Of a DNA stretch of 64,000 nucleotides, positions 1-9,944 are shown piece after piece. This stretch comes from Roseibium album (lineage in GTDB: Bacteria > Pseudomonadota > Alphaproteobacteria > Rhizobiales > Stappiaceae), in NCBI GenBank assembly GCA_001404055.1, contig CXTY01000017.1, forward strand, positions 124,151-188,150, read 5' to 3'. Numbering within the stretch: the first letter of the stretch is position 1; each line of letters starts with the position of its first letter. Both the position numbers and the translations under genes were made by a program. A model generated the notes under the pieces. The model was not told the origin of the DNA, did no database searches, and saw only the letters and a program-made list of their open reading frames with translations.

Positions 1-101
1 AGAAGCCCTGATGAGCACTCCCCGCCAATAATGAAGACTACAAGTGCCAGAATAACAACAGGAATTAAAATCAAACAAAATATATAAAAACCGCGACTCA
101 C
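1..101 (-). CDS. Small membrane protein, 5' part only (runs off the window)
   Basis: On the minus strand a GTG at 101 opens a frame that stays open to the window edge (at least 33 residues). It follows a TAGGAC ribosome-binding-like stretch by about 7 nt. After a short charged start (MSRGF) it encodes one strongly hydrophobic helix of about 20 residues (LILIPVVILALVVFIIGG), so it is probably a one-helix inner-membrane protein. It lies 84 nt downstream of the phosphoesterase gene on the same strand. I recognise no family. The remainder lies outside the window, so length and function are unknown. Confidence 0.45.
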   Translation of the reverse strand, partial: MSRGFYIFCLILIPVVILALVVFIIGGECSSGL

Positions 102-184
102 TCGGCGTCCTAACTAAATTTAACCAATAACCATTACGTTTACATCAATAACAAGCAAAACTACAAAATATACAACCTAAAGAT

Positions 185-1012
185 TTAACAATCAAACCAA
201 AACGAGGGAACAACCGGCTCCAATCGCCCGCCAATTCTGACAGGCGCGATTCTTTCCGCCAACCCGGTCCGGTCATCTGTTTCTATGGCCACGCCGCTGA
301 TGGTTGCCTCTCCGGTAGCAGGTGTGAACCGCGAGCCGGGAATTTTGCGCTGGAACCGGTTCACCGGTTCTTCCTTGTCCATGCCCAACACGCTGTCATA
401 AGCCCCGCACATGCCTGCGTCAGACATATAGGCGGTTCCGTGTTCCAGGATCTGATGATCTGCGGTCGGCACATGGGTATGCGTCCCGACGACAAGGCTC
501 ACCCGGCCGTCGAGGAAATGACCCATGGCCTGCTTTTCACTGGTTGCTTCTGCATGCATGTCAATGATGATGGCGTCAGCCACCTGACCAAGCGGGCAAT
601 CGGAAACCACCTTTTCAATGACGGCAAAGGGGTCGTCCATGGCATCCATGTAAATCCGGCCCATGACATTAGCGACCATCACCTGGGCGCCATTGCGAGC
701 AGTATAAAGGTGCGCGCCCCTGCCCGGTGTTCCTGCCGGATAATTGACCGGACGCAGCAGACGGTCCTGCCGTTCGATATAGACCAGTGTGTCGCGTTGA
801 TCCCAAACGTGGTTGCCCGTCGTCACGACATCGGCACCAGCATCCAGAACATCCTGCAATATGGCTTCGGTGATCCCGAAACCGGAGGCGGAATTCTCAC
901 CATTTACAATCACAAAATCGAGTTGGTTGGTTTCAACCAGTTCCGGCAATTGCTCAATTACGGCATTTCGGCCGACCCGGCCGACGAGATCCCCCAGAAA
1001 CAAAATACGCAT
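185..1012 (-). CDS. YmdB-type (TIGR00282) metallophosphoesterase
   Basis: A 275-residue cytoplasmic calcineurin-like phosphoesterase of the YmdB/TIGR00282 family; characterised members hydrolyse cyclic nucleotides or other phosphodiesters. The dimetal-site signature blocks are all visible in order: GD near residue 8, NGEN near 40, TGNHVWD near 68, a DMHAEATSEK block and VGTHTHVPTAD. Length is normal for the family. I start at the ATG at 1012 (MRILFLGDLVGR), which follows GCGAGGATTT, rather than the upstream ATG at 1030 that adds six unconserved residues. It lies 29 nt after the 5-formyl-THF cyclo-ligase gene and is probably co-transcribed. The substrate in this organism cannot be read from sequence. 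Confidence 0.9.
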   Translation of the reverse strand: MRILFLGDLVGRVGRNAVIEQLPELVETNQLDFVIVNGENSASGFGITEAILQDVLDAGADVVTTGNHVWDQRDTLVYIERQDRLLRPVNYPAGTPGRGAHLYTARNGAQVMVANVMGRIYMDAMDDPFAVIEKVVSDCPLGQVADAIIIDMHAEATSEKQAMGHFLDGRVSLVVGTHTHVPTADHQILEHGTAYMSDAGMCGAYDSVLGMDKEEPVNRFQRKIPGSRFTPATGEATISGVAIETDDRTGLAERIAPVRIGGRLEPVVPSFWFDC

Positions 1013-1041
1013 AAATCCTCGCTCGGGCATTTTCGGACCGG

Positions 1042-1620
1042 TTAACCGAACGCCCGATATCCTTGTTCTGTTAAAATTCCATTCAATGGCTTGTCATGCT
1101 CTTCTGCAGGCACGCGGTCAACCTCCTGGATGCCGAAAGCAAGACCAATGCACGTAACCGGGCCATCCCGTTCAAGCGCCATGATGGCCTTGTCATAATG
1201 CCCTTTGCCATACCCGATCCGGTTTCCGGCCCGGTCAAAGCCCGCCAGTGGCATCAGCAACACCTGCGGGCGGAGCTCTTCAGCTTCCGAAGATGGTTCC
1301 AGCGTACCGAATCCCGCAGGAACAAGTTCCGTACCGCGTTCCAGTTGTCTGAAGATCAAATGCGGCTCCCCCACCACCGGCAGACAGAGCCGATGCCCTT
1401 TCTGGCGCAAATAGTCCATCAGCGGCCTCGGATCGATTTCGTCGCGGATCGGCCAATACCCGGAAACAACAACACCGTCCGGAATTGGCAATGCGCTGAC
1501 GTGATCGACAAGCGCAAGACTTTTTTCGATCCGGTCCACTTCATTCATGGACTTGCGGCGGGCAAGCGCCTGTTTGCGAAGTGCATCTTTTTCAGCAGCG
1601 AGTGGAGAATGAGCGGTCAT
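1042..1620 (-). CDS. fau: 5-formyltetrahydrofolate cyclo-ligase
   Basis: A 192-residue enzyme that converts 5-formyl-THF to 5,10-methenyl-THF with ATP, returning the folate store to one-carbon metabolism. The family's C-terminal signature is intact (PLAGFDRAGNRIGYGKGHYD), as is an N-terminal basic segment (KDALRKQALARRKSM) that fits the nucleotide-binding end. Length is typical. The gene lies directly downstream of 6S RNA and zapA on the same strand. The zapA-ssrS-fau order is the same as in enterobacteria, where the two parts are processed from one transcript. That supports both this call and the 6S RNA call. Confidence 0.93.
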   Translation of the reverse strand: MTAHSPLAAEKDALRKQALARRKSMNEVDRIEKSLALVDHVSALPIPDGVVVSGYWPIRDEIDPRPLMDYLRQKGHRLCLPVVGEPHLIFRQLERGTELVPAGFGTLEPSSEAEELRPQVLLMPLAGFDRAGNRIGYGKGHYDKAIMALERDGPVTCIGLAFGIQEVDRVPAEEHDKPLNGILTEQGYRAFG

Positions 1621-1692
1621 GAGCCCTCAGCGTAACTATCTTCGTTGGCCACATGTCACCGTTTGGCAGACCTGCCGCTGTCAGCAAGCAGG

Positions 1693-1855
1693 TAGGTGCA
1701 GCCGTCCGACCGTTGGAATTGCGATCCCGGGAAACCTACAAAGTAGGTGGGCGCCGTATGCAACGGACCACGGCCCAAAGCAGGGACAGCTCCCTAGGGA
1801 ATGCGTAAGGCCCCGGGGATATTGTTCCTGACGTGTCGGGCAGCTGCGACTAACG
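1693..1855 (-). ncRNA. ssrS: 6S RNA
   Basis: Minus-strand 6S RNA between zapA and fau. The terminal closing stem pairs 1835-1847 (GCAGCTGCCCGAC when read on the minus strand) with 1698-1710 (GTCGGACGGCTGC): 13 positions with one G-U and one mismatch, enclosing about 125 nt. The alphaproteobacterial hallmark hairpin CCTACTTTGTAGG lies at about 1734-1746. 6S RNA mimics an open promoter and binds the sigma-70 RNA polymerase holoenzyme in stationary phase. The exact ends are estimated from the closing stem. The open frames on both strands here are incidental. Confidence 0.85.
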
Positions 1856-1944
1856 CATATAGCCCCGCTCCGGCGCAATTACCAGAGCGGCAAAAATTAC
1901 ACCACAAGCGAATTTTTCAATTTTTATGTGTGCCAGACTGCAAA

Positions 1945-2325
1945 TCAGGAAGGTTCACTCGTTCGCAAACTCTTGGTTAGCCCATCCGCGAGGCTTTCAA
2001 TACGTGCAGCTGCCGTGTTTACGGCCCTTGAGAGTTCCTGCTCGTTTTGGCTCATATTATCGAGCGCGGCGACTTGCTGCTGCTTGGCGTTAGCAAGTTC
2101 TTCCTCCAGCGCAGAGATCTTGCGCTCAAGCCCTGACACCCGGTCCGTTGCCATGATCCCTGCCATAACGGTCAAGCGCTGATCGCCGATTTCACCAAAG
2201 GCGCCTTTCAGCTCATTGATCCAATCGTCGAATCGGGCGGCAAGGCCGGTCAGACGGTCTTCCTCACCATCATCACAGGCCATTCTGAAAGATTTGCCGT
2301 TAATCGTTACCGTGATTTGCGCCAT
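1945..2325 (-). CDS. zapA: Cell division protein ZapA
   Basis: A 126-residue ZapA homologue; ZapA cross-links FtsZ protofilaments at the division ring in the cytoplasm. The N-terminal globular part has the family pattern (VTINGKSFRMACDDGEE, then LAARFDDWINEL and a VMAGIMATDRV helix). Residues about 65-105 form a Glu/Gln/Ala-rich coiled coil (LERKISALEEELANAKQQQ) used for dimerisation and tetramerisation. It follows DUF4164 by 6 nt, so the two are almost certainly translated from one mRNA, and it precedes 6S RNA. Confidence 0.92.
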   Translation of the reverse strand: MAQITVTINGKSFRMACDDGEEDRLTGLAARFDDWINELKGAFGEIGDQRLTVMAGIMATDRVSGLERKISALEEELANAKQQQVAALDNMSQNEQELSRAVNTAAARIESLADGLTKSLRTSEPS

Positions 2326-2331
2326 CAGTGA

Positions 2332-2628
2332 TCAGCCTCCGTGCGCATCGAGAACGGTACGAATGGTTTCCATGGCCGTAACCAACCGCCGGGAAACATC
2401 CTTGTTTGCGTCCTCTAGCCGGGAGGCACGCGCTTCACTTTCGTCAAGTGAGGTAGCCAACTGTGACCTGTCTTCTCCAAGTCTTTGCAAGTCGTCCTGC
2501 AGGGAATTCAGAGACCTGTCGGCATCCATCCGCCGCTGTACGGCTGTTTCCAGCTGATTGAGAGCCGACCCAAGGCGTTTAACCGCATCAGCAAGGCTGG
2601 TCTTTTCCATGCAGTCGATTTCCGCCAT
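2332..2628 (-). CDS. DUF4164 coiled-coil protein
   Basis: A 98-residue, almost entirely helical protein with heptad-like spacing from about residue 13 (VKRLGSALNQLE) to residue 85, matching the alphaproteobacterial DUF4164 family that sits upstream of zapA. No signal peptide or membrane segment is visible. The start could be the ATG at 2628 or at 2610 (MEKTSL). The role is unknown. The 6-nt spacing to zapA suggests a division-related partner of ZapA, but this is inference from context. Confidence 0.8.
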   Translation of the reverse strand: MAEIDCMEKTSLADAVKRLGSALNQLETAVQRRMDADRSLNSLQDDLQRLGEDRSQLATSLDESEARASRLEDANKDVSRRLVTAMETIRTVLDAHGG

Positions 2629-3050
2629 GTATTACGTCGTCCCGATTGTTCTTTTTGCGGCGGCCCGCCTAAACATCCCTACCGTCGACTGATGATTTGA
2701 AACTTCCGCCAAAAACGCCGGTTAAATAGAGTGTATATCTCTCTCAGTACCCAAGCGAGTAGTCGTAGGCAAAAAAGCAAATCTTTTTAATGTAGCGAGC
2801 TTAGGCGCCGCATCTTCTCTCAGTCAATGCCACCATTGGCAGAATCCTCAACTGTATAACCCCTGAAGCGCAATTTCCTTTCTCGATAACTACCGTGCAG
2901 CTTTGTTGACTCGGTGGCGGTTCCTGATATTTGTCTGGCGCCTGATCGAAATTGACGATAGTTAATTTTTGAGCAACGTACCTCAAAAAGACGCCTGACC
3001 GAGCAATCTGCTCTGGTTTAGGGGGCTCCAAAGCAAGCAACGGGAAGACA
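2629..3050. other. Divergent intergenic region between DUF4164 and tkt
   Basis: This 422-nt stretch must carry the divergent promoters of the DUF4164-zapA-6S-fau unit and of tkt. Visible items are a TGCCA-N4-TGGCA dyad at about 2828-2841, a short GAGCA-ATC-TGCTC hairpin near 3000 in the tkt leader, and the tkt ribosome-binding site GGGAAG just before 3051. I see no convincing gene or RNA, and promoter elements cannot be assigned with confidence. Confidence 0.4.
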
Positions 3051-5039
3051 ATGACCGATCTTGAAAAACACCAGCGCATGGCAAATGCGATCCGCTTTCT
3101 TGCCATCGACGCCGTGGAAAAGGCCAAATCCGGTCATCCCGGACTGCCGATGGGGGCAGCCGACATTGCCACAGTTCTCTTCACAGAGTTTTTGAAATTC
3201 GACCCAACCGCGCCGAAGTGGGCCGACCGCGACCGTTTCGTACTGTCCGCCGGTCATGGCTCCATGCTTCTTTACAGCCTGCTTTATCTTCTGGGATACG
3301 AAGACTTCAGCCTTGATGAGCTGAAGAATTTCCGTCAGATCGGATCACGCACCGCTGGTCACCCGGAATATGGCCATGGCGCTGGTATTGAAACGACGAC
3401 CGGCCCGCTGGGTCAGGGTCTTGGAAACGCTGTGGGCATGGCAATTGCCGAACGCCTGCAGGCTGATCGTTTCGGTAAGGATCTTGTCGATCACTTCACA
3501 TACGTTCTTGCTGGTGACGGCTGCCTTATGGAAGGCATCAGCCAGGAAGCCCTGACGATGGCCGGTCACCTGAAACTGAACAAGTTGATTGTGTTCTGGG
3601 ATGACAACGGCATCTCGATTGACGGCAAGGTAGAACTTACCGACAGCACCAATCAGCAAGCCCGTTTTGCGGCTTCCGGTTGGAACACCATTGATGTTGA
3701 CGGTCACGACCCGGTCGCCATTGCAGATGCTATTCGCCAGGCACAGACCAGCGACAAGCCGACTTTGATTGCAGCCAAAACCACAATTGGTTTTGGTGCC
3801 CCGACCAAGGCCGGAACTGCCAAGGTCCACGGTGCACCCCTTGGTGCAGAGGAAATCACCGGAACGCGTGACGCATTGAATTGGCCGCATGAGCCATTTG
3901 AAGTTCCGAGCGACATTCTGGACGCATGGCGCATTGCGGGTCTCCGCTCCGCGCAGGCACACAAGGACTGGCGAAAGCGCTTTGCCGAAGCAGACGCTGA
4001 AAAACGCGCTGAATTCGAGCGCCGTAACCGTGGCGACCTGCCTGCTGGTTTCACTAAAGCAATGCTGGACTACAAGAAGCAGCTTGCCGAAGACCAGCCG
4101 ACCATGGCGACGCGCAAGGCTTCGGAAGCTGTCCTGAATGTCGTCAACGAAGCCGTCCCGGAAACCATCGGTGGTTCAGCTGATCTCACCGGCTCGAATA
4201 ACACCAAGACACCGCAGACCCTGCCGGTGACACCTGACGACTTCTCGGGCAGATATATCCACTACGGCATCCGCGAACACGGCATGGCCGCAGCCATGAA
4301 CGGTATGGCTTTGCACGGTGGTCTGGTTCCCTATTCCGGCGGCTTCCTGATTTTCTCTGATTACTGCCGCCCGTCCATCCGTCTGGCCGCTCTTATGGGA
4401 CAACGTGTCATTCACGTGATGACCCACGATTCCATCGGACTTGGCGAAGACGGCCCGACCCACCAGCCAGTCGAGCATTTTGCAGCGCTTCGGGCAATTC
4501 CGAACCTGACGTTCTTCCGTCCGGCCGATGTTACCGAGACGCTTGAGTGCTGGCAGCTTTCCCTGGAAAGCAGCGATGCCCCGTCCATTCTTGCCCTCAC
4601 ACGTCAGAACCTGCCCTCCCAGCGCAAGTCCTATGAGGAAGAAAACCGCTGTGCCAAGGGCGCATATGTTCTGGTCGAAAGTGAAGACGACGCGGCTGTG
4701 ACGCTTTTTGCTTCCGGCTCGGAAGTTGAGATCGCTGTCGACGCTCACAAGGAACTGACCGAAGCCGGCATTGCTTCCCGCGTTGTCTCAGTCCCGTCTT
4801 TTGAGCTGTTCGAAGCACAATCAGACGACTACAAGGAAGCTGTCCTCGGCACCAGCGGTGTGAAAATCGCCGTTGAAGCCGGGATCCGCATGGGTTGGGA
4901 CCGCTTCATCGGCAACGACGGCATTTTTGTCGGTATGACCGGCTTTGGCGCAAGTGGGCCGTACAAAGAGCTTTATGAGCACTTCGGCATCACCAAGGAC
5001 GCAGTTGTCACTGCGGTGAAAGAAAAGCTCAGCACTTAA
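3051..5039 (+). CDS. tkt: Transketolase
   Basis: A 662-residue thiamine-diphosphate enzyme that moves two-carbon ketol units between sugar phosphates in the pentose phosphate pathway. The TPP-binding motif starts GDG at residues 155-157 and ends at the DNNGISIDG segment near 185. The N-terminal SGHPGLPMG and [14 protein letters not shown] segments and the central pyrimidine-binding domain ([17 protein letters not shown]) are intact. Length is normal. It heads the run tkt-gap-LysE-pgk-VOC-fba. A 9-bp GC-rich hairpin follows the stop codon, so it may be largely monocistronic. Confidence 0.97.
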   Translation: MTDLEKHQRMANAIRFLAIDAVEKAKSGHPGLPMGAADIATVLFTEFLKFDPTAPKWADRDRFVLSAGHGSMLLYSLLYLLGYEDFSLDELKNFRQIGSRTAGHPEYGHGAGIETTTGPLGQGLGNAVGMAIAERLQADRFGKDLVDHFTYVLAGDGCLMEGISQEALTMAGHLKLNKLIVFWDDNGISIDGKVELTDSTNQQARFAASGWNTIDVDGHDPVAIADAIRQAQTSDKPTLIAAKTTIGFGAPTKAGTAKVHGAPLGAEEITGTRDALNWPHEPFEVPSDILDAWRIAGLRSAQAHKDWRKRFAEADAEKRAEFERRNRGDLPAGFTKAMLDYKKQLAEDQPTMATRKASEAVLNVVNEAVPETIGGSADLTGSNNTKTPQTLPVTPDDFSGRYIHYGIREHGMAAAMNGMALHGGLVPYSGGFLIFSDYCRPSIRLAALMGQRVIHVMTHDSIGLGEDGPTHQPVEHFAALRAIPNLTFFRPADVTETLECWQLSLESSDAPSILALTRQNLPSQRKSYEEENRCAKGAYVLVESEDDAAVTLFASGSEVEIAVDAHKELTEAGIASRVVSVPSFELFEAQSDDYKEAVLGTSGVKIAVEAGIRMGWDRFIGNDGIFVGMTGFGASGPYKELYEHFGITKDAVVTAVKEKLST

Positions 5040-5051
5040 TTGAGATCAATT

Positions 5052-5090
5052 CCCGGCACCAAGACTTCCCCCTATGGTGCCGGGCCTTCG
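5052..5090 (+). terminator. Hairpin after tkt
   Basis: CCCGGCACC at 5052-5060 pairs perfectly with GGTGCCGGG at 5076-5084 across a 15-nt loop. The following CCTTCG is only weakly U-rich, so this may be an attenuator rather than a full terminator. Confidence 0.6.
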
Positions 5091-5181
5091 AGCACGATTG
5101 TGCTTTTACAGCGACCACTCTATGTGGTTTTTAAACCGGTTTAAGCCCTACGAGGCATGCCGGAGATTGCAGGAGTTGAAT

Positions 5182-6192
5182 ATGGTTACCAAAGTAGCAA
5201 TCAACGGTTTTGGCCGCATCGGCCGGAATGTTCTGCGTGCCATCGTTGAATCCGGCCGCGCCGACATCGAAGTCGTGGCCATCAATGACCTCGGCCCGGT
5301 CGAGACCAACGCACACCTGCTGCGCTATGATTCAGTTCACGGTCGTTTCCCCGAGAAAGTTACCGTTGACGGCGACACAATTTCCGTTGGCGGCGGCAAG
5401 CCGATCAAAGTCACTGCGATCCGTGATCCGAAAGAGTTGCCGTGGGGCGAGCTTGGTGTTGAAGTTGCGCTGGAATGCACCGGCATCTTCACCGCAAAGG
5501 AAAAAGCTTCCTTTCATCTGGAAGCCGGCGCAAAGCGCGTTCTGGTATCCGCACCTGCCGCGGGCGCTGACAAGACCATCGTTTATGGCGTCAACCACGA
5601 TGCACTGACTGCAGATGATCTCGTCGTCTCCAACGCGTCTTGCACAACCAACTGCCTGTCGCCGGTTGCCTATGTCCTCAACGAGACTGTCGGCATCGAA
5701 AAAGGCTTCATGACGACGATCCATTCGTACACAGGTGACCAGCCGACCCTGGACACCATGCACAAGGATCTCTACCGCGGCCGCGCGGCAGCAATGTCCA
5801 TGATCCCGACGTCCACCGGCGCCGCAAAAGCCGTTGGCCTGGTTCTGCCGGATCTCAATGGCAAGATGGACGGTGTTGCCATCCGCGTCCCAACCCCGAA
5901 CGTCTCTGTTGTTGACCTCAACTTCATCGCCAAGCGCGAGACCACTGTTGAAGAAATCAATGCAGCGATCAAGGAAGCAGCCGACGGCAAGCTGAAAGGC
6001 ATCCTGGGCTACACGGAAGAGCCGCTGGTCTCCATGGACTTCAACCACGACAGCCACTCCTCTGTCTTCCACATGGACCAGACCAAGGTCATGGACGGCA
6101 CATTTGTGCGCATCCTGTCCTGGTACGACAACGAATGGGGCTTCTCCAACCGCATGGCCGACACAGCCATCGCGATGGCAAAACTCATCTAA
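5182..6192 (+). CDS. gap: Glyceraldehyde-3-phosphate dehydrogenase, type I
   Basis: A 336-residue NAD(P)-dependent enzyme interconverting glyceraldehyde-3-phosphate and 1,3-bisphosphoglycerate. The Rossmann motif GFGRIGR is at residues 9-15 and the catalytic Cys154 lies in [12 protein letters not shown]. The start at 5182 is set by AGGAG at 5171-5175 and by the conserved [15 protein letters not shown] opening; an in-frame extension back to 5074 has no family support. It is encoded between tkt and pgk as in many alphaproteobacteria. A single gap gene in a cluster with fba points to use in both glycolytic directions. Confidence 0.97.
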   Translation: MVTKVAINGFGRIGRNVLRAIVESGRADIEVVAINDLGPVETNAHLLRYDSVHGRFPEKVTVDGDTISVGGGKPIKVTAIRDPKELPWGELGVEVALECTGIFTAKEKASFHLEAGAKRVLVSAPAAGADKTIVYGVNHDALTADDLVVSNASCTTNCLSPVAYVLNETVGIEKGFMTTIHSYTGDQPTLDTMHKDLYRGRAAAMSMIPTSTGAAKAVGLVLPDLNGKMDGVAIRVPTPNVSVVDLNFIAKRETTVEEINAAIKEAADGKLKGILGYTEEPLVSMDFNHDSHSSVFHMDQTKVMDGTFVRILSWYDNEWGFSNRMADTAIAMAKLI

Positions 6193-6232
6193 GACATAGA
6201 CCGGATGATAGAACATCCTCTATGACGTTGCG

Positions 6233-6264
6233 GGCGGATGCGGAATTTCTGCATCCGCCTTTTC
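6233..6264 (+). terminator. Rho-independent terminator after gap
   Basis: Perfect 9-bp stem GGCGGATGC (6233-6241) / GCATCCGCC (6251-6259), 9-nt loop, then TTTTC. It separates gap from the LysE-family gene. Confidence 0.85.
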
Positions 6265-6293
6265 TATGTTGAACCTGATTTCTGGGGGCCTGT

Positions 6294-6917
6294 TTGCTCG
6301 AACTCCTCACCGTAATCTCATTGACTGTCGTGGTCGCCATTGTTCCCGGACCCGATTTCGCCGTTGTCCTTCGAAACGCCCTGATTGGTGGCCGACTGGC
6401 CGGCATCATGACCGCACTCGGCATCGCACTTGCTCTCGGTGTGCATGTGGCCTACGCGCTGGCCGGCATCGGCCTGATCGTCTCCCAGTCAATCTTTCTG
6501 TTCAATGCGTTGAAGTTGATAGGCGCGGCCTATCTGATCTTTCTGGGCGTCACCATGTATCGCACGGCATCAAAGGACATGCCTGCTGAAGGCGCTCTTG
6601 CCGGCATGCCGCCCTTGAAAGCGCTGCGCTGGGGTTTCTTCACAAATGTGACCAATCCGAAGGCGACGATGTTCGCGTTGAGCGTATTCTTGCAGGTCAC
6701 GTCTCCGGCGACACCGCTCTGGACGCAGATCGGCTACGGCGTGATTATGGCAAGTGGTGTGTTCCTGTGGTTTGTGCTTGTGACTTTCTTCTTCACGCTA
6801 CCTGCCGTCCGGCTTCAGTTCACCCGTGTCAAACTCTGGCTGGAACGCTCCTTTGGCGTTCTTTTAACCTTGTTCGGCATCGGCATCGCTGTCACAACCA
6901 ATTCGACCCGTCCCTGA
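6294..6917 (+). CDS. LysE/RhtB-family amino acid exporter
   Basis: A 207-residue inner-membrane protein with about six transmembrane segments and the LysE-family N-terminal pattern (VAIVPGPDFAVVLRNALIGG), followed by GIALALGVHVAYALAGIG. Family members export amino acids or related metabolites by proton exchange; the substrate cannot be predicted here. It begins with TTG at 6294, preceded by CTGGGGGCC. Its upstream side is closed by the gap terminator. The pgk ATG follows 15 nt after its stop, so it may share a transcript with pgk. Confidence 0.87.
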   Translation: MLELLTVISLTVVVAIVPGPDFAVVLRNALIGGRLAGIMTALGIALALGVHVAYALAGIGLIVSQSIFLFNALKLIGAAYLIFLGVTMYRTASKDMPAEGALAGMPPLKALRWGFFTNVTNPKATMFALSVFLQVTSPATPLWTQIGYGVIMASGVFLWFVLVTFFFTLPAVRLQFTRVKLWLERSFGVLLTLFGIGIAVTTNSTRP

Positions 6918-6932
6918 CCAACTGGTGTTTCC

Positions 6933-8126
6933 ATGTCTTTCAAAACTCTCGACGACCTAACTGATCCTGCTGGCAAACGCGCCCTGGTGCGTGTTGACCT
7001 CAACGTCCCGATGGACGGTGACCGGGTGACGGACGCAACGCGCATCGAGCGTGTTCTGCCAACCATTCGAGAACTGTCCGACAAGGGTGCAAAGGTCATT
7101 CTGCTCGCGCATTTCGGACGCCCGAAAGGAGAGCGTGTCACCTCCATGTCGCTGGCACCGGTTGCGCCTGCAGTTGCTGACCTTCTGGGAAAACCGGTTG
7201 CTTTCGCTGACGACTGCATAGGCCAATCGGGGGCTGACGCCGTTGGTGCGATGGCAAATGGTGATGTCCTCCTTCTGGAAAACACCCGCTATCACAAGGG
7301 CGAGGAAAAGAACGATCCGGAATTCGCCAAGGCATTGGCGGCCAACGGCGACATCTACGTCAACGATGCTTTCTCCGCAGCTCACCGTGCGCATGGCTCG
7401 ACAGAAGGCGTCGCAAAGCTGCTGCCGGCGTATGCAGGCCGCACCATGCAGGCAGAGCTGGAAGCGCTCGGGGCCGCTCTTGGCGAACCTGTTCGCCCGG
7501 TGCTCGCTGTTGTTGGCGGTGCAAAGGTGTCTTCAAAGATCGACCTTCTGGAAAATCTCGTCTCAAGGGTCGACATGCTGGTGATTGGTGGTGGCATGGC
7601 CAATACGTTTCTGGCTGCCCAGGGCGTCAATGTCGGCAAATCACTGTGCGAGCACGATCTAGCAAGCACAGCAAAAAAGATCTTGGCTGCTGCCGACGTG
7701 GCCAATTGTGAAATTGTGCTGCCGGATGATGCAGTTGTTGCCTGGGAATTCAAGGCAGGCGCCGACAACAAAACAGTTTCACTCGACGCTGTTCCCTCGG
7801 ACGCAATGATCCTGGACGCTGGAAACGCCTCCATCGAAACCGTCAAGACCAAAATAGATGCCGCCAAGACACTGGTCTGGAATGGCCCGCTCGGCGCATT
7901 TGAAATCGCTCCGTTTGATAAAGCGACCGTCGCTGCTGCCAAACACGCAGCGGAAAACACCAAGTCTGGCAAATTGAATTCAGTTGCCGGGGGTGGCGAC
8001 ACCGTCGCCGCGCTGAACCATGCCGGAGCTGCAGAAAGCTTTTCCTATGTCTCAACTGCTGGCGGCGCCTTCCTGGAGTGGTTGGAAGGCAAGGAGCTGC
8101 CTGGCGTGAAGGCCCTGGAAGGCTGA
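6933..8126 (+). CDS. pgk: Phosphoglycerate kinase
   Basis: A 397-residue two-domain kinase making ATP and 3-phosphoglycerate from 1,3-bisphosphoglycerate. The N-terminal substrate-binding signature [14 protein letters not shown] and the HFGRPKG segment are present. The nucleotide-domain blocks [13 protein letters not shown] and [10 protein letters not shown] and the C-terminal [11 protein letters not shown] also match. Length is typical of bacterial Pgk. The position between gap and fba fits its pathway step. A very strong hairpin follows it. Confidence 0.97.
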   Translation: MSFKTLDDLTDPAGKRALVRVDLNVPMDGDRVTDATRIERVLPTIRELSDKGAKVILLAHFGRPKGERVTSMSLAPVAPAVADLLGKPVAFADDCIGQSGADAVGAMANGDVLLLENTRYHKGEEKNDPEFAKALAANGDIYVNDAFSAAHRAHGSTEGVAKLLPAYAGRTMQAELEALGAALGEPVRPVLAVVGGAKVSSKIDLLENLVSRVDMLVIGGGMANTFLAAQGVNVGKSLCEHDLASTAKKILAAADVANCEIVLPDDAVVAWEFKAGADNKTVSLDAVPSDAMILDAGNASIETVKTKIDAAKTLVWNGPLGAFEIAPFDKATVAAAKHAAENTKSGKLNSVAGGGDTVAALNHAGAAESFSYVSTAGGAFLEWLEGKELPGVKALEG

Positions 8127-8174
8127 AATTATGCTGGTCTTGAGTCACTTTTCTTAATGACCAGTGCACGACAG

Positions 8175-8203
8175 AGCATGCCGCGCCAACGCGCGGCATG
8201 CTT
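8175..8203 (+). terminator. Strong 12-bp hairpin after pgk
   Basis: AGCATGCCGCGC (8175-8186) pairs perfectly with GCGCGGCATGCT (8191-8202) around a CAAC tetraloop. No long U-run follows, so it may act as a transcript-stabilising 3' hairpin or a partial terminator. Confidence 0.65.
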
Positions 8204-8229
8204 AGGGAAAAGGATCAGGAGAAGTCGGG

Positions 8230-8598
8230 ATGCAGCGAAGTTTTACGAATATTCTCACGGAAGAAGTTTCTGTAACCGCAGCATTCTATGAACAACTTCT
8301 CGGTCTGACACCGCAATTTTCTTCTGACTGGTTTGTCAATCTGGTAGATCCCGAGAACCCTGGCCTCGAACTGGGCATTCTCAAGCAAACCCATGAAACG
8401 GTTCCGACAAGGGCACAGCGGGCACCTGCCGGCGTGATCATTACGTTCGTCGTCGATGACTGCGATGCCGTGTATGAGCGTGCAGTGGCAGCAAACGCAA
8501 ACATTGTTGAGGCTCCGCGCGAGATGCCTTATGGCCAGCGCCGCATGATTCTGAGAGATCCGGCCGGAACATTTATTGACGTCAGTTCACCTGTCTGA
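8230..8598 (+). CDS. VOC-superfamily (glyoxalase/bleomycin-resistance-like) protein
   Basis: A 122-residue single VOC domain: beta-alpha-beta-beta-beta units are recognisable around TNILTEEVSVTAAFYEQLLG at the start and YGQRRMILRDPAGTFIDV at the end. Proteins of this size dimerise to form a metal or hydrophobic-ligand pocket; this one could be an isomerase, dioxygenase or antibiotic-binding protein. The usual N-terminal His metal ligand is not evident, so catalysis is uncertain. It starts at the ATG at 8230 after AGGAGAAGTCGGG. It lies between pgk and fba with its own flanking regions. Confidence 0.8.
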   Translation: MQRSFTNILTEEVSVTAAFYEQLLGLTPQFSSDWFVNLVDPENPGLELGILKQTHETVPTRAQRAPAGVIITFVVDDCDAVYERAVAANANIVEAPREMPYGQRRMILRDPAGTFIDVSSPV

Positions 8599-8835
8599 TC
8601 ATAATCAAGTTCATCATCCGAGAACGCCTGAATTAATTCGAAGTCCGAATTAATAACACTAGCAATTTTTCTTGCATGTCTTTGTATTTAAATTGATTTA
8701 GACACCCGCAGCCTCTTTCCTTGCCAAGAAATCTTGTTAGAACCACCAAGGAATGACGCAGCGCAACACCCATCACGCAGTTTGCGCTAGCGTGTTGCAA
8801 GCAATACCGACATCGGACCCCTGGGGAGACAATTG

Positions 8836-9903
8836 ATGGCTCGTATTACCCTTCGCCAGCTTCTTGATCATGCCGCCGAAAATGACTACGGCGTTCCAGC
8901 ATTCAACATCAACAATATGGAACAGGCGCTGGCAATCATGGCCGCTGCCGACAAGACCGACTCCCCGGTCATCATCCAGGCCTCCCGTGGCGCGCGCGCT
9001 TATGCCCACGACGTCATGCTGAAACACATGATGGATGCAGTCATCGAGATCTATCCGCACATTCCGGTTTGCGTGCATCTTGATCATGGCAACGCACCGC
9101 AAACCTGCATGACGGCCATTCAGGCGGGCTTTACTTCCGTGATGATGGACGGTTCCCTGGAAGCTGATGGCAAGACGCCCGCCAACTGGGATTACAACGT
9201 CGGCGTGACGAAAACTGTGACCGACATGTCTCACCTTGGCGGAATTTCCGTTGAAGGTGAACTCGGCGTCCTCGGCTCCCTTGAAACCGGTATGGGTGAC
9301 AAGGAAGACGGCCACGGTGCGGAAGGCAAGCTCAGCCAGGACCAGCTTCTCACAGACCCGGAAGAAGCTGTTAAGTTCGTCCAGGAAACCAAGGTCGACG
9401 CTCTGGCGATTGCCATGGGGACAAGCCACGGAGCCTACAAGTTCACGCGCAAACCGGATGGCGACATCCTGGCCATGCATGTGATCGAGGAAATTCACCG
9501 TCGCCTGCCGAACACGCATCTGGTCATGCACGGATCGTCTTCTGTTCCCCAGGACCTGCAGGACATCATCAACCAGTATGGCGGAGAAATGCCGCAAACC
9601 TGGGGGGTGCCTGTTGCCGAAATTCAGCGCGGTATCAAAAACGGTGTTCGCAAGATTAACATCGATACGGACAATCGCATGGCCATGACTGGCCAGATCC
9701 GCCGCGTCCTGAGTGAAAACCCGGGTGAATTTGATCCGCGCAAATATCTGAAGCCGGCACGCGACGCGATGGAGAAACTATGCGTCGAGCGGTTGGAAGC
9801 CTTCAACACCGCCGGTCAGGCCGCGAAACTCAAGAAAATCGTCACGCTCGCCGACATGGCTGCACGCTATCAGGACGGCAGCCTGGACCCGAAACTCGGG
9901 TGA
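8836..9903 (+). CDS. fba: Class II fructose-bisphosphate aldolase (Calvin-cycle subtype B)
   Basis: A 355-residue zinc aldolase cleaving fructose-1,6-bisphosphate. Metal and substrate motifs are visible: VHLDHGN with zinc-ligand His, [22 protein letters not shown] and the HGSSSVPQD phosphate-binding loop, then NIDTDNRMA. The sequence and length resemble the class II subtype found with Calvin-cycle genes, although no RuBisCO or phosphoribulokinase is in the window, so a glycolytic/gluconeogenic role is more likely. I start at ATG 8836 ([10 protein letters not shown]) after CTGGGGAGAC; a TTG immediately upstream is in frame but unnecessary. Confidence 0.95.
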   Translation: MARITLRQLLDHAAENDYGVPAFNINNMEQALAIMAAADKTDSPVIIQASRGARAYAHDVMLKHMMDAVIEIYPHIPVCVHLDHGNAPQTCMTAIQAGFTSVMMDGSLEADGKTPANWDYNVGVTKTVTDMSHLGGISVEGELGVLGSLETGMGDKEDGHGAEGKLSQDQLLTDPEEAVKFVQETKVDALAIAMGTSHGAYKFTRKPDGDILAMHVIEEIHRRLPNTHLVMHGSSSVPQDLQDIINQYGGEMPQTWGVPVAEIQRGIKNGVRKINIDTDNRMAMTGQIRRVLSENPGEFDPRKYLKPARDAMEKLCVERLEAFNTAGQAAKLKKIVTLADMAARYQDGSLDPKLG

Positions 9904-9944
9904 TTATCGCTGACTGGCGATGGCAAAAATGATTCACTTTATTG

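Noticed and set aside
1619..1878. Open frames on both strands between fau and zapA
   Set aside because: They lie inside the 6S RNA, whose closing stem and CCTACTTTGTAGG hairpin explain the sequence.
5332..6216. 294-codon minus-strand frame opposite gap
   Set aside because: Antisense shadow of a fully conserved gap gene; no family resemblance or ribosome-binding site.
8773..9597. 274-codon minus-strand frame opposite fba
   Set aside because: Shadow of fba produced by codon bias; no recognisable domain.
3051..9903. Reading the tkt-gap-pgk-fba run as a Calvin-cycle operon
   Set aside because: No RuBisCO, phosphoribulokinase or CbbR-type regulator is present, and terminator hairpins separate several of the genes.
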